This document shows, piece after piece, positions 1 to 8,238 of a DNA stretch of 64,000 nt. Position numbers and translations under genes: made by a program. Source of the stretch: Snodgrassella sp945267035 (GTDB taxonomy: Bacteria > Pseudomonadota > Gammaproteobacteria > Burkholderiales > Neisseriaceae); NCBI RefSeq assembly GCF_026535915.1, contig NZ_JAFNPF010000001.1, forward strand, positions 1,922,001 through 1,986,000, given 5' to 3'. The notes beneath the pieces were generated by a model. It saw nothing but the letters and a program-made list of their open reading frames with translations, was not told the DNA's origin and made no database searches. Each line of letters begins with the position of its first letter. Positions within the stretch are counted from its first letter, which is position 1.

Positions 1-1978
1 CCATTTCATCCCAGTTAGATAGACTAATGGTTAACGGTGATTCACCTTTGCCTAAAGCGATGGAACCCACAATCACCATCGCTAACAAGACGCCAATGAT
101 ACTTTCGCCTACGATTAAACCAGCAGCCAGCAATGTACCACGGCGATCCACTGCTTTGAGTTCACGTTCTTGTACTTGCGGATCTGAGTAACGTTTTTTG
201 ATATGACGCATGCAGAAATAGGATAGAACGGTACCAATGAAAATAGGCATATTAACGGCAGCTGGCAAATAGATGCCCATGCCTACGGCCAGTGGAGGAA
301 CACAGCATCCAGGACGTACACGTTTAACCACTATATCTAAGATGATCAACATCACGCCAAGAATGACACCCATGCCAATATAATCCCAATCAAGATTATG
401 CGAGAAAATTCCGGTAGCAATGGTTGTCATTAGGGTCGCCTGTGGTGCAGACAAAGCATTGGCTGAATCCATACCCGCTCTTGGCATAGCGCCGGTAAAA
501 CCATAAGCGTTATACAACAACTCTAAAACGGGAGAAATAACGATAGCGCCAACGATACAACCAATAATTAAGGCAACTTGTTGACGCCAAGGTGTGGCTT
601 CCACTAAGTAACCGGTTTTCAAATCCTGCAAGTTATCATTGGAAATGGTGGCAATGGCCATCACCACAGCAGCGGTAAACAAGGCTAGAGCGGTCATAAA
701 CTGATTACCACCTTCTAGTGAGAACACGCCATTTGATTGTCCAATTGCCATGAATATCAAAGAGATAATCACAATTGACACAATACCAATACTGGAAATC
801 GGACTAGAAGAAGAACCAATCAAACCAGCCATATAACCGCTGGCAGCAGCCACCAAAAAGCCGATTATAAACGCTAAGAAGGTCGCACACGCCACTAGCG
901 CACACGCCAAACCAACGGAAATGGGTGCGCTGGCTACAAAGCCGTAAAAGGTGGCTAATAAGATGATCATGGTAGCCAAAATAATCAGGATCATGGTTTT
1001 AGGTGATAAATCCTGATTAACTCTATCTTGTGACTGGCTTTGCTGTCCATTACCACTGAATGCCTGAAAAGACAATTTCATGCCTTCTAACATCGGTTTA
1101 AACAGAGTCAGTAAAGTCCAAATTGCCGCTACAGCAATAGCACCAGCCCCGATGAATTTTACTTTAGCTGTCCAGATGCCTTTGGCAAAATCAATCATTT
1201 CAACACCGGCCGGCATAGGGGTTAAGCTGGTGAAAATAGGTACGGCGATGCCCCAAGCTATAAACATACCGAATAAAACCGCGATACCACCGGCAATACC
1301 CACTAACCATCCTGCACCCAATAAGGCTAATGAGAAACCCATTGGTATCTGAAAAATGGCTCCGCCAACTTTAAACCAATAACTAGCGCTTTCACTGATT
1401 ACGCGCAGACCACCGGCTAAAAAGCTAAAAACCCCTGAGATTATCGAACCAGTCAGGATTTGTTTCACGCCACTTTGTGGGGTTTCGCCATCATTGGTAT
1501 CTTCTATGGGCTGGTTATGGTCACCAGCTTTAAGGATTTCTGCGGCTGCTATGCCCTCAGGATAGGGCAAAGTACTTTTGACAACCAGTACATGACGCAG
1601 CGGGATGGTGAAGATGACCCCTAAGATCCCACCAGCAGCACAGATAAGGGTAGTTTGCCAGAACGGAAAGCCCTGCCAATAACCAATCATCAGTAAACCA
1701 GGCAAGACGAATATGATGGAAGACAAGGTGCCGGCTGCAGATGCCTGTGTCTGCACCATGTTGTTTTCCAATATATTGGAACCCTGAAAACACTTCAAAA
1801 CCGCCATGGAAATAACCGCTGCCGGAATAGAAGAAGCAAATGTCAGTCCAACTTTTAGTCCTAAATAAACATTAGATGCTGTAAATATGACTGTGATCAA
1901 GGCACCTAGAATCATGCCGCGTAGGGTTAGTTCACGGTAATGATCCACCGACGATGAGGTGGTTGAAGGTTGTTGCAT
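1..1978 (-). CDS. OPT family oligopeptide transporter (C-terminus beyond window)
   Basis: Reading leftward from an ATG at 1978 gives one uninterrupted frame of about 659 residues that runs off the left edge. It starts MQQPSTTSSSVDHYRELTLR and continues as a polytopic membrane protein with more than ten hydrophobic segments. The GLKVGLTFASSIPAAVISM stretch after the first segment, the long Gly/Ala-rich helices and the charged linker near residue 175 are typical of the OPT family. OPT proteins import oligopeptides or metal chelates across the inner membrane. The gene is divergent from serB. The substrate cannot be told from sequence. Only the last few dozen residues should be missing. Confidence 0.85.
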   Translation of the reverse strand, partial: MQQPSTTSSSVDHYRELTLRGMILGALITVIFTASNVYLGLKVGLTFASSIPAAVISMAVLKCFQGSNILENNMVQTQASAAGTLSSIIFVLPGLLMIGYWQGFPFWQTTLICAAGGILGVIFTIPLRHVLVVKSTLPYPEGIAAAEILKAGDHNQPIEDTNDGETPQSGVKQILTGSIISGVFSFLAGGLRVISESASYWFKVGGAIFQIPMGFSLALLGAGWLVGIAGGIAVLFGMFIAWGIAVPIFTSLTPMPAGVEMIDFAKGIWTAKVKFIGAGAIAVAAIWTLLTLFKPMLEGMKLSFQAFSGNGQQSQSQDRVNQDLSPKTMILIILATMIILLATFYGFVASAPISVGLACALVACATFLAFIIGFLVAAASGYMAGLIGSSSSPISSIGIVSIVIISLIFMAIGQSNGVFSLEGGNQFMTALALFTAAVVMAIATISNDNLQDLKTGYLVEATPWRQQVALIIGCIVGAIVISPVLELLYNAYGFTGAMPRAGMDSANALSAPQATLMTTIATGIFSHNLDWDYIGMGVILGVMLIILDIVVKRVRPGCCVPPLAVGMGIYLPAAVNMPIFIGTVLSYFCMRHIKKRYSDPQVQERELKAVDRRGTLLAAGLIVGESIIGVLLAMVIVGSIALGKGESPLTISLSNWDEM

Positions 1979-2291
1979 TTATTAACTCCATAAAGATGCG
2001 TCCATGAATAATAGCAAATATATTGCTCATTCTGGATGTTGAATTTAATTTTATGAACGCAGTTTTGGACAAAAGGTAATAATGAAATAAAAAAGAGTTT
2101 TTATTCATTATATTTTGTGTATAACTTCTAAATATATCATTTTTTCGTTGATTGAGGGGCTTATAAACAAATTTTATGGGTAATTTATGCCAACTATTTT
2201 GTTTTTATCACCTTTTATTGCTGCAATTTAAGCAGTTGTGCGCTTAGACGTTGGTCTCTATACTGCATGTTTTTTGAATACTGTATTTGTC
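1979..2291. other. Divergent intergenic region, OPT transporter / serB
   Basis: This AT-rich stretch of about 310 bases must contain both promoters of the divergent genes. I see no convincing -35/-10 pair, RNA structure or small gene. A GTG-initiated extension of serB (from 2238) is possible but lies upstream of the conserved start. Confidence 0.5.
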
Positions 2292-3134
2292 ATGAGCTAT
2301 GTTCTGGTTTTACAGCACGCCAATTTACCTCGTTGCCATTTAAATGGTTTGCAAGGTGTATTAACCCTTTCTGATAACTATAGTTTTGATCAATCGGTTC
2401 TTCGATTACCTGTAAATGCTGGTTTTTGTTTAGATGCCGCGACTGAAAAACAGTTAATTCAACAACAAATTGATTTTGCTGTTTTACCCGATATGGCTTT
2501 TGCTGATTTGGGACTGATTGTTAGTGATATGGATTCAACTTTGATCACGATTGAATGTATCGACGAAATCGCTGCCGGTGTGGGGTTGCAATCTGAGGTT
2601 ACCGCTATAACAGAACGTTCCATGCGTGGTGAAATTGATTTCGAACAATCATTACGGGCGCGGGTGTCATTGTTAAAAGGGTTATCCATTACTGAATTAC
2701 AACGTGTATACGATCAGGTTTTGCAATTATCACCGGGTGCAAAATGGCTGTTACAGCAATGTCGTGAACACGGGGTTAAATTTATGCTGGTATCAGGCGG
2801 GTTTACTTATTTTACCGAACGGTTAAAACAGCAATATGGGCTGGATTACGCTTATGCTAATCAGTTGATGATTAAAAACGAGGTTTTAACTGGTGAGCTG
2901 ACCGGCCGCATTATCGATGCTCATGCTAAAGCAGATTTATTGGCTGAGTATTCCAACAAATTAGGACTAAAAAAATCACAAGTGTTGGCAATGGGAGATG
3001 GCGCCAATGATATCCCGATGTTACAGCTGGCAGGATTGGGGGTGGCTTATCATGCCAAACCAAAAACACAGGCTGCAACCAGCATAAACGTCCGCTTTGG
3101 TGGTCTGGATACAATACGAAAATGGTTTCGCTAA
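2292..3134 (+). CDS. serB: Phosphoserine phosphatase SerB
   Basis: SerB hydrolyses O-phosphoserine, the last step of serine synthesis. The 280-residue protein has the HAD motif I DMDSTLI (the two Asp are nucleophile and acid/base), the following ECIDEIA segment that caps the substrate, motif II Ser in LVSGGFTYF, and motif III/IV GDGANDIPM with the Mg-binding Asp. The ATG at 2292 is preferred because it gives the length usual for Neisseriaceae SerB. An in-frame GTG at 2238 would add 18 residues. No clear ribosome binding site decides between them. A strong terminator follows at 3394. Confidence 0.93.
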   Translation: MSYVLVLQHANLPRCHLNGLQGVLTLSDNYSFDQSVLRLPVNAGFCLDAATEKQLIQQQIDFAVLPDMAFADLGLIVSDMDSTLITIECIDEIAAGVGLQSEVTAITERSMRGEIDFEQSLRARVSLLKGLSITELQRVYDQVLQLSPGAKWLLQQCREHGVKFMLVSGGFTYFTERLKQQYGLDYAYANQLMIKNEVLTGELTGRIIDAHAKADLLAEYSNKLGLKKSQVLAMGDGANDIPMLQLAGLGVAYHAKPKTQAATSINVRFGGLDTIRKWFR

Positions 3135-3393
3135 AGCGTGGTGTCTGAAAATACTGACCAAGCAAAAATGCGTTTTCTTTGCTGGGATATATAGTATTAC
3201 TGATGGTATGGGGTTTGTGCCGATATTGAGAATTTGCGCACGCAATAAGAGGTTGATGTGCGTTATGCTAAGCAATGTTGGTGGTAACCATAGCCAAATA
3301 ATTTGGTTTTGATAAGACCAATCACAGACAGGACAGTAACCAATAAGTTTCCCAGTCTAAAAGTTAGTTCGCAGTTAGAAACTTCGACTGATC
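3135..3393. other. serB 3' region without a recognisable gene
   Basis: This is about 260 bases between the serB stop and its terminator. Short open frames here overlap serB in other frames or have no ribosome binding site. I see nothing else in it. Confidence 0.5.
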
Positions 3394-3419
3394 AGGCCTG
3401 AACCAATTCAGGCCTTTTT
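3394..3419 (+). terminator. Intrinsic terminator after serB
   Basis: A perfect 9-bp stem AGGCCTGAA / TTCAGGCCT with a 4-base loop is followed by TTTTT. The arm AGGCCTGAA resembles a shortened DNA uptake word, a common source of terminators in Neisseriaceae. It also separates serB from the convergent gene that ends at 3443. Confidence 0.85.
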
Positions 3420-3442
3420 GATGACAGAAAAGCTTTTCGTTG

Positions 3443-3982
3443 TTAGCCGTTTTTCACAATCAGATTAAATAAATCGTGACTATAATTCTCGGCTTCAATG
3501 GCTATCATTTTTGGTGTCTTATCCAATACCGGAGAAACACCATATAAGGCAGAATAGCCAAGATAATTCATTTGGCTATACTCCGCCGAATGTTTCACTG
3601 GTTGTAAAAAATCATCCATAAGAGAATGATTTTCTTTCTGGAAATTGATTTCTGGCTGTCCAACGGTCATACTGACCAGCATTTTTTTATTTTTCAGCTT
3701 GTCTCCTTGCGAGCCATAGGCAAACTGATAAGTAAACACCTGTTCAAACCAAATTTTTAAGATGGCGGGCATATTAAACCAGTACATTGGATATTGCAGA
3801 ATAATCAATTTATGTCTGAGTAATGCCTGCTGTTCGGCATTCCTATTTATTTGATAATCAGGGTATAAAGCATGAATATTTCTGATTTCCATATCAGGCA
3901 ATTTGACGGCTAAAGCTTCAGAGATGGTTTTATTGGCTGTGGAATTGTTGAAATCAGGATGCGCCAAAATCATTAAAGTCAT
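3443..3982 (-). CDS. NAD(P)H quinone oxidoreductase, flavodoxin-like fold
   Basis: The 179-residue protein opens MTLMILAHPDFNNSTANK, the FMN-binding phosphate loop of the KefF/YwrO/MdaB-type two-electron NAD(P)H quinone reductases. It continues with the LQYPMYWFNMPAILKIW segment that forms the flavin and quinone site. Such cytosolic flavoproteins reduce quinones and electrophiles without making semiquinone radicals. The divergent neighbour is an HxlR-type regulator, an arrangement in which the regulator commonly senses quinones or aldehydes and controls the reductase. The exact substrate is not visible. Confidence 0.85.
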   Translation of the reverse strand: MTLMILAHPDFNNSTANKTISEALAVKLPDMEIRNIHALYPDYQINRNAEQQALLRHKLIILQYPMYWFNMPAILKIWFEQVFTYQFAYGSQGDKLKNKKMLVSMTVGQPEINFQKENHSLMDDFLQPVKHSAEYSQMNYLGYSALYGVSPVLDKTPKMIAIEAENYSHDLFNLIVKNG

Positions 3983-4084
3983 AGTTGTTTTCCTAAATAC
4001 ACTATCAATTTTTTATCTACTCAAATAAGTATAGTAAAATTTAAAAAAATAGCTATAACTATCAGATATGAGAGTTGGATCATT

Positions 4085-4468
4085 ATGATGCATACAACTA
4101 ATCCTTGCGCGATTACCTATCAAGGTAAACACTATCATTGCAGTATCAGTATGGCCATGAATTTGATTGGGGGTAAATGGAAAGGTGTGATTCTTTATTA
4201 TTTACTCAATCAGCCTAAAAGGTTTAGTGAACTTAAAAAAAGTATGCCGGATATCACTGAAATGACCTTAAGTTTGCAGCTTAAACAGTTGGAAAAAGAT
4301 GAACTGATATCCCGAACGGTGAAAGGTGACAAACCACCGGTACATGTCAGCTATGCATTGACTGAGAAGGGGCAATTACTCAGCCCCATTCTGCTGGCGC
4401 TGAGTGACTGGGCTAAAAAGATTAACCATGAAGATGGGTCAATGATTAAAACTACAAATCATGGATGA
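4085..4468 (+). CDS. HxlR-family transcriptional regulator
   Basis: This is a 127-residue winged-helix protein with the HxlR signature: an N-terminal cysteine motif (residues about 8 and 19, CxI...HYHCSI), then GGKWKGVILYYLL, RFSELKKSMPDITEMTLS and the wing ending YALTEKG. HxlR proteins of the YodB/HypR group sense quinones or hypochlorite through the N-terminal cysteine. It is divergent from the quinone reductase with about 100 bases between, so it probably controls that gene and itself. Two adjacent ATG codons occur at 4085 and 4088. Confidence 0.88.
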   Translation: MMHTTNPCAITYQGKHYHCSISMAMNLIGGKWKGVILYYLLNQPKRFSELKKSMPDITEMTLSLQLKQLEKDELISRTVKGDKPPVHVSYALTEKGQLLSPILLALSDWAKKINHEDGSMIKTTNHG

Positions 4469-4583
4469 TCGCCGCATTGTGGTCATCATTTGTGTTAGTG
4501 ATTTGAACGGATAGGTTTTAAAGCTAAACCTGGCATTTTCGTTGGTGCCAGCTCTGAGATAATTGCTTGATTTAGCCATGAAT

Positions 4584-4608
4584 AAAGTTGACTAAAATTG
4601 TCGGGTAT
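4584..4608 (+). promoter_or_regulatory. IscR type 1 operator
   Basis: The 25-base stretch reads AAAGTTGACTAAAA then TTGTCGGGTAT. It matches the established type 1 consensus (ATASYYGACTRWWWYAGTCRRSTAT) at all but two positions. Holo-IscR with a [2Fe-2S] cluster binds such sites. It lies over the iscR promoter, so the operon should be repressed when clusters are plentiful. Confidence 0.88.
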
Positions 4609-4616
4609 TAGATAAT
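4588..4616 (+). promoter_or_regulatory. Promoter of the isc operon
   Basis: The -35 TTGACT (4588) and -10 GATAAT (4611) are separated by exactly 17 bases. They overlap the IscR site, and the iscR ATG follows at 4649. Confidence 0.8.
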
Positions 4617-4648
4617 TTAAGTATTGTCATTCTAATGCGGGTTTTGTC

Positions 4649-5116
4649 ATGCGTTTAACCACTAAGGGGCGCTTCGCTGTTATTGCTATGCTGGATCTAG
4701 CCATGCATTCGCAATGTGGTGCGGTCAACCTGACGGCCATCAGTGAACGCCAGCAAATTTCCTTATCTTATTTGGAACAATTATTTGGCAAATTGAGGCG
4801 TGCTGGTTTGGTGGAAAGCATTCGAGGACCAGGAGGTGGCTACGTTCTTAGTCAGAATGCGGCGCAAATTAATATAGCCGACATTATCGCGGCTGCTGAA
4901 GATATGCTGGATGCCACTCAGTGTGGCGGTCATGCCGACTGTCAGTCTGGTACACCCTGTCTGACACATGATTTATGGACTAATTTGAATAAGACCATTG
5001 ATAGCTATCTGCGTAATATTTCTTTGCAATGTATTCTAAATCAGCATGAGCACCGACTTAATAATGATCAAAACGCCAGCCATGAGCAGGCTGTAACATT
5101 AGTCAGCCTGCATTGA
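4649..5116 (+). CDS. iscR: Iron-sulfur cluster regulator IscR
   Basis: This is a 155-residue Rrf2-family winged-helix repressor and the first gene of the isc operon. It begins MRLTTKGRFAVIAMLDLA, has the recognition segment ISLSYLEQLFGKLRRAGLV and the wing RGPGGGYVL. The cluster ligands are all present: C-x5-C-x5-C followed by x2-H (CGGHADCQSGTPCLTH). Together with the type 1 operator at 4584 this predicts the usual feedback: cluster-loaded IscR represses its own operon. Confidence 0.97.
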   Translation: MRLTTKGRFAVIAMLDLAMHSQCGAVNLTAISERQQISLSYLEQLFGKLRRAGLVESIRGPGGGYVLSQNAAQINIADIIAAAEDMLDATQCGGHADCQSGTPCLTHDLWTNLNKTIDSYLRNISLQCILNQHEHRLNNDQNASHEQAVTLVSLH

Positions 5117-5149
5117 ATGAGCTGATAGATATTTTTAGAGAACACAATT

Positions 5150-6364
5150 ATGACTGTAAAACTACCAATTTATTTGGATTATTCTGCTACTACACCTGTT
5201 GATCCTCGTGTAGCTGAAAAAATGATACCTTATTTAACCGAGGTCTTTGGTAATCCAGCTTCTAACAGTCACAGTTTTGGCTGGACTGCAGAAGAAGCCG
5301 TGGAAAATGCCCGGAATGAGATTGCCACTTTAATAGGAGCCGATTCTAAGGAAATTATTTTTACCTCTGGTGCAACTGAATCGGATAACTTGGCCATTAA
5401 AGGTGCTGCTCAATTCTACGCCAGCAAAGGTAAACACTTAATCACGTTAAAAACCGAACATAAAGCTGTTTTGGACACGATGCGTGAACTGGAACGTGAA
5501 GGTTTTGAAGTCAGCTATCTTGGGGTACAGGAAAATGGTTTGCTTGATTTGGATGAATTGAAAGCGGCCATTCGCCCTGATACCACTTTGGTCAGTGTGA
5601 TGTGGGTAAATAATGAGATCGGAGTGATTCAGGATATTGCTGCGATCGGTGCGATTTGTGAAGAACATGGCATCATCTTTCATGTTGATGCCGCACAAGC
5701 TACCGGAAAAGTTGCTATCGATGTCAAAGCCAATCATATTGGCTTATTGAGCATGTCAGCACATAAAACTTATGGCCCTAAAGGAATTGGTGCATTATAT
5801 GTACGACGTAAACCGCGCGTACGTTTGAATGCGCAAATGCATGGTGGCGGCCATGAACGTGGCTTCCGCTCAGGTACATTACCAACGCATCAGATTGTTG
5901 GTATGGGTGAGGCTTTTCGATTGGCTCGGTTGGAAATGCAACAGGATAATGCGCATGCCAAGCTATTACGAGATCGTTTTCTGAACGCGATTAAGGATGT
6001 CAAAGAAGTTTATATTAATGGCGATATGGATCATCGGGTCTATCAGAATCTCAATATCAGTTTTAACTTTGTAGAGGGTGAATCTCTGATTATGGCCGTT
6101 AAGGATATTGCGGTTTCCAGTGGTTCGGCCTGTACTTCTGCCAGTTTAGAGCCTAGTTATGTCTTGCGGGCTTTGGGACGCAATGATGAGCTTGCTCACA
6201 GTTCATTGCGCATTACTTTTGGACGATTCACTACTGTAGAAGAAGTGGATTATGCTGCTAATTTAATTAAGTCTAAAATTGATAAGTTACGCGAATTGTC
6301 GCCGTTATGGGAAATGCATGAAGAAGGCATTGATCTGAGTACGGTGGAATGGGCTGCTCACTGA
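5150..6364 (+). CDS. iscS: Cysteine desulfurase IscS
   Basis: IscS is the PLP enzyme that takes sulfur from cysteine and hands it to IscU and to tRNA thiolation. The 404-residue protein has the PLP lysine in SAHKTYGPKGIG, the phosphate-binding SGATESDN near residue 75 and the persulfide-forming loop cysteine in SSGSACTSASLEPSYVL. It ends in the IscU-docking C-terminal segment. It follows iscR by 33 bases. Confidence 0.98.
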   Translation: MTVKLPIYLDYSATTPVDPRVAEKMIPYLTEVFGNPASNSHSFGWTAEEAVENARNEIATLIGADSKEIIFTSGATESDNLAIKGAAQFYASKGKHLITLKTEHKAVLDTMRELEREGFEVSYLGVQENGLLDLDELKAAIRPDTTLVSVMWVNNEIGVIQDIAAIGAICEEHGIIFHVDAAQATGKVAIDVKANHIGLLSMSAHKTYGPKGIGALYVRRKPRVRLNAQMHGGGHERGFRSGTLPTHQIVGMGEAFRLARLEMQQDNAHAKLLRDRFLNAIKDVKEVYINGDMDHRVYQNLNISFNFVEGESLIMAVKDIAVSSGSACTSASLEPSYVLRALGRNDELAHSSLRITFGRFTTVEEVDYAANLIKSKIDKLRELSPLWEMHEEGIDLSTVEWAAH

Positions 6365-6369
6365 TTAGC

Positions 6370-6440
6370 AACCCCCTGCCCGGTTGATAACTGCCCAATC
6401 GGGTTAAGAAAGGCAGTGAACGGCTGTTATCATGACAGCC
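6370..6440 (+). promoter_or_regulatory. Hairpins between iscS and iscU
   Basis: Two stems lie in the iscS-iscU gap: CCCGGTTG/CAATCGGG (one mismatch) near 6376-6401 and GGCTGT/ACAGCC near 6422-6440. Neither has a T-run, so they are not simple terminators. They could set mRNA stability so that iscS and iscU levels differ, as small-RNA cleavage does in E. coli. That role is inferred. Confidence 0.4.
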
Positions 6441-6472
6441 AGAAATGACAAAAATATATAAGGAACGCTTTT

Positions 6473-6856
6473 ATGGCCTATAGCGATAAAGTTATTGATC
6501 ATTATGAAAACCCCCGCAATGTCGGCTCTTTTGAAAAAAGTGATCAAAGTGTAGGCACTGGTATGGTAGGTGCTCCTGCCTGTGGTGACGTAATGAAGTT
6601 ACAAATCAAGGTTAGTGAGAATGGCATTATTGAAGATGCCAAGTTCAAAACTTACGGCTGTGGTTCTGCTATTGCCTCTTCCAGTTTGATCACAGAATGG
6701 GTTAAGGGTAAAAGTTTGGATGAAGCGTTGGCGATTAAAAATAGTGCTATAGCTGAAGAACTGGCCTTACCTCCAGTTAAAATTCATTGTTCGATTCTAG
6801 CTGAAGATGCCATTAAGGCAGCTGTTGCCGATTATCGAAAAAAGCACGATGAATAA
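6473..6856 (+). CDS. iscU: Iron-sulfur scaffold IscU
   Basis: This 127-residue scaffold builds [2Fe-2S] clusters. Its three ligand cysteines are in GAPACGDVMK, YGCGSAIASSS and KIHCSILAEDA, and the Asp two after the first Cys is kept. The LPPVK motif, the site recognised by the chaperone HscA, sits just before the third Cys. Length and motifs are normal. Confidence 0.98.
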   Translation: MAYSDKVIDHYENPRNVGSFEKSDQSVGTGMVGAPACGDVMKLQIKVSENGIIEDAKFKTYGCGSAIASSSLITEWVKGKSLDEALAIKNSAIAEELALPPVKIHCSILAEDAIKAAVADYRKKHDE

Positions 6857-6938
6857 CAACGATGATGAAGTTTAATATTTAAAATATATAATAAAATCAT
6901 TAAGAACACACCAATCAAGATTAAGTAGTTGAACACCA

Positions 6939-7145
6939 ATGATGTATCAGACACAGCAGAAATTATGTCTGGAATGTAGTACCTTTATTGAATCGGACTC
7001 ATACCCAAACAAAATTATCAGCTATTTTTGTAATAGCTGTGCCGAAAAAATAGCTTGCCGGCGATTGTTTATGCATGCATATATACGCCGTTTTAAACGA
7101 TATAATGATGTTATTCAATCTTCCGAACCCAATGCATTCGATTGA
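6939..7145 (+). CDS. Small two-CxxC protein inside the isc operon
   Basis: This 68-residue protein is of no family I recognise. It has CLEC near residue 10 and CNSC near residue 32, spaced like a small zinc-ribbon or rubredoxin-like metal site, followed by a basic tyrosine/arginine-rich helix (RRLFMHAYIRRFKRY). It sits between iscU and iscA and its stop overlaps the first bases of the iscA leader, so it is translated from the isc transcript. A metal or cluster role is plausible from place and cysteines but not shown. Start is either of two adjacent ATGs (6939, 6942). Confidence 0.6.
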   Translation: MMYQTQQKLCLECSTFIESDSYPNKIISYFCNSCAEKIACRRLFMHAYIRRFKRYNDVIQSSEPNAFD

Positions 7146-7171
7146 ATAAAATTGATAAGATGGAACCAATT

Positions 7172-7492
7172 ATGATTTCTCTAACTGAAAAGGCTGCACA
7201 ACATATCAGCAATTTTTTAACCAAACGAGGTAAAGGTGAAGGTATTCGTCTCGGGGTTAAAAACAGTGGCTGCTCAGGTATGGCCTATACTTTAGAATTT
7301 GTGGATCAGATTCTGCCAGAAGATATGATGTTTGAGCAACATGGCGTCCGGGTATTTGTAGATCCTAAAAGTCATGTCTATTTGGATGGAACAGAGCTGG
7401 ATTTTGTCAAAGAGGGATTGCAAGAAGGATTTAAATTTGCTAATCCCAATGCTAAAGACGAATGTGGATGTGGAGAAAGTTTTCACGTCTGA
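7172..7492 (+). CDS. iscA: A-type iron-sulfur carrier IscA
   Basis: The 106-residue A-type carrier receives clusters or iron from the scaffold and passes them to apoproteins. The three ligand cysteines are present: one in NSGCSGMAYTL and two in the C-terminal CGCG. The ATG at 7172 (MISLTEKAAQH) is chosen because it matches the family start and length. An in-frame TTG at 7142 and ATG at 7160 would only add ten or four residues. Confidence 0.95.
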   Translation: MISLTEKAAQHISNFLTKRGKGEGIRLGVKNSGCSGMAYTLEFVDQILPEDMMFEQHGVRVFVDPKSHVYLDGTELDFVKEGLQEGFKFANPNAKDECGCGESFHV

Positions 7493-7652
7493 TGCCGTCA
7501 TGTCCCGTTATAGGACTGATGAAGATCAGTTATGGCTATGGTGATTTATTTTGATGTCATTAGAGTGATATATGACTCAATTTTTAGCGCTAGAATGCCC
7601 AATGTGCTTTGAGTCAGCTTCTCCTATCATGCTGTTTTGATGAAGATTTACC

Positions 7653-8156
7653 ATGAATCAATATTTTGCACTTTTTCAGTTACCCGAGCAGTTTTTCGTT
7701 GATCAAGTCAAACTGGAAGACAATTACCGTGCATTGGCGGCGCAATGCCATCCCGATAGATTTGCTGCTAAAAGTGCATTTGAACAGAAACAAGCCATGT
7801 TGATGACAGCAACGATCAATGAAGCTTACCGGATTCTCAGCCAGCCTTTAGATCGCGCAGCCTACTTATTGCAACAAAAGGGCATTAACGCTGATGCGCC
7901 TGAACACACACGTTTTCCAGCAGAATTTTTAATGCAACAAATGCAATGGCGTGAAGATCTTGCAGAAGCTCAGCAATCTGGCGATAAAACAGCTTTAAAA
8001 AACCTCGCAGACACGATTCAGCTATCTTTGCAGCAATTGCTGAGTCAATTAAATACTGCATTTGTTAACAATCAATTAGAGCCGGCGGCAGAGTTGGTTC
8101 GTCAAGGTCGTTTTCTGACTAAATTACAGGCAGAAATTTCACACGCTTTACCCTAA
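7653..8156 (+). CDS. hscB: Co-chaperone HscB
   Basis: This is a 167-residue J-domain protein. The HPD tripeptide that stimulates the Hsp70 ATPase is in QCHPDRF near residue 34. The C-terminal half is the helical IscU-binding domain. It delivers IscU to HscA, whose gene follows 82 bases downstream. Confidence 0.95.
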   Translation: MNQYFALFQLPEQFFVDQVKLEDNYRALAAQCHPDRFAAKSAFEQKQAMLMTATINEAYRILSQPLDRAAYLLQQKGINADAPEHTRFPAEFLMQQMQWREDLAEAQQSGDKTALKNLADTIQLSLQQLLSQLNTAFVNNQLEPAAELVRQGRFLTKLQAEISHALP

Positions 8157-8238
8157 ACCATAAATTATTCAATCCGTTAATTCGTGAAGATTATTGGCTA
8201 TTGATTAATGTTAAAAAAATTCAGACAAGATTCAGATT

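Noticed and set aside
1080..1352. 90-codon plus-strand open frame
   Set aside because: It lies antisense within the OPT transporter gene, is low in charged residues and rich in Pro/Ala/Ile as expected of an antisense shadow.
3097..3312. 71-codon frame overlapping the end of serB
   Set aside because: Starts inside serB in another frame, no ribosome binding site and no protein-like pattern.
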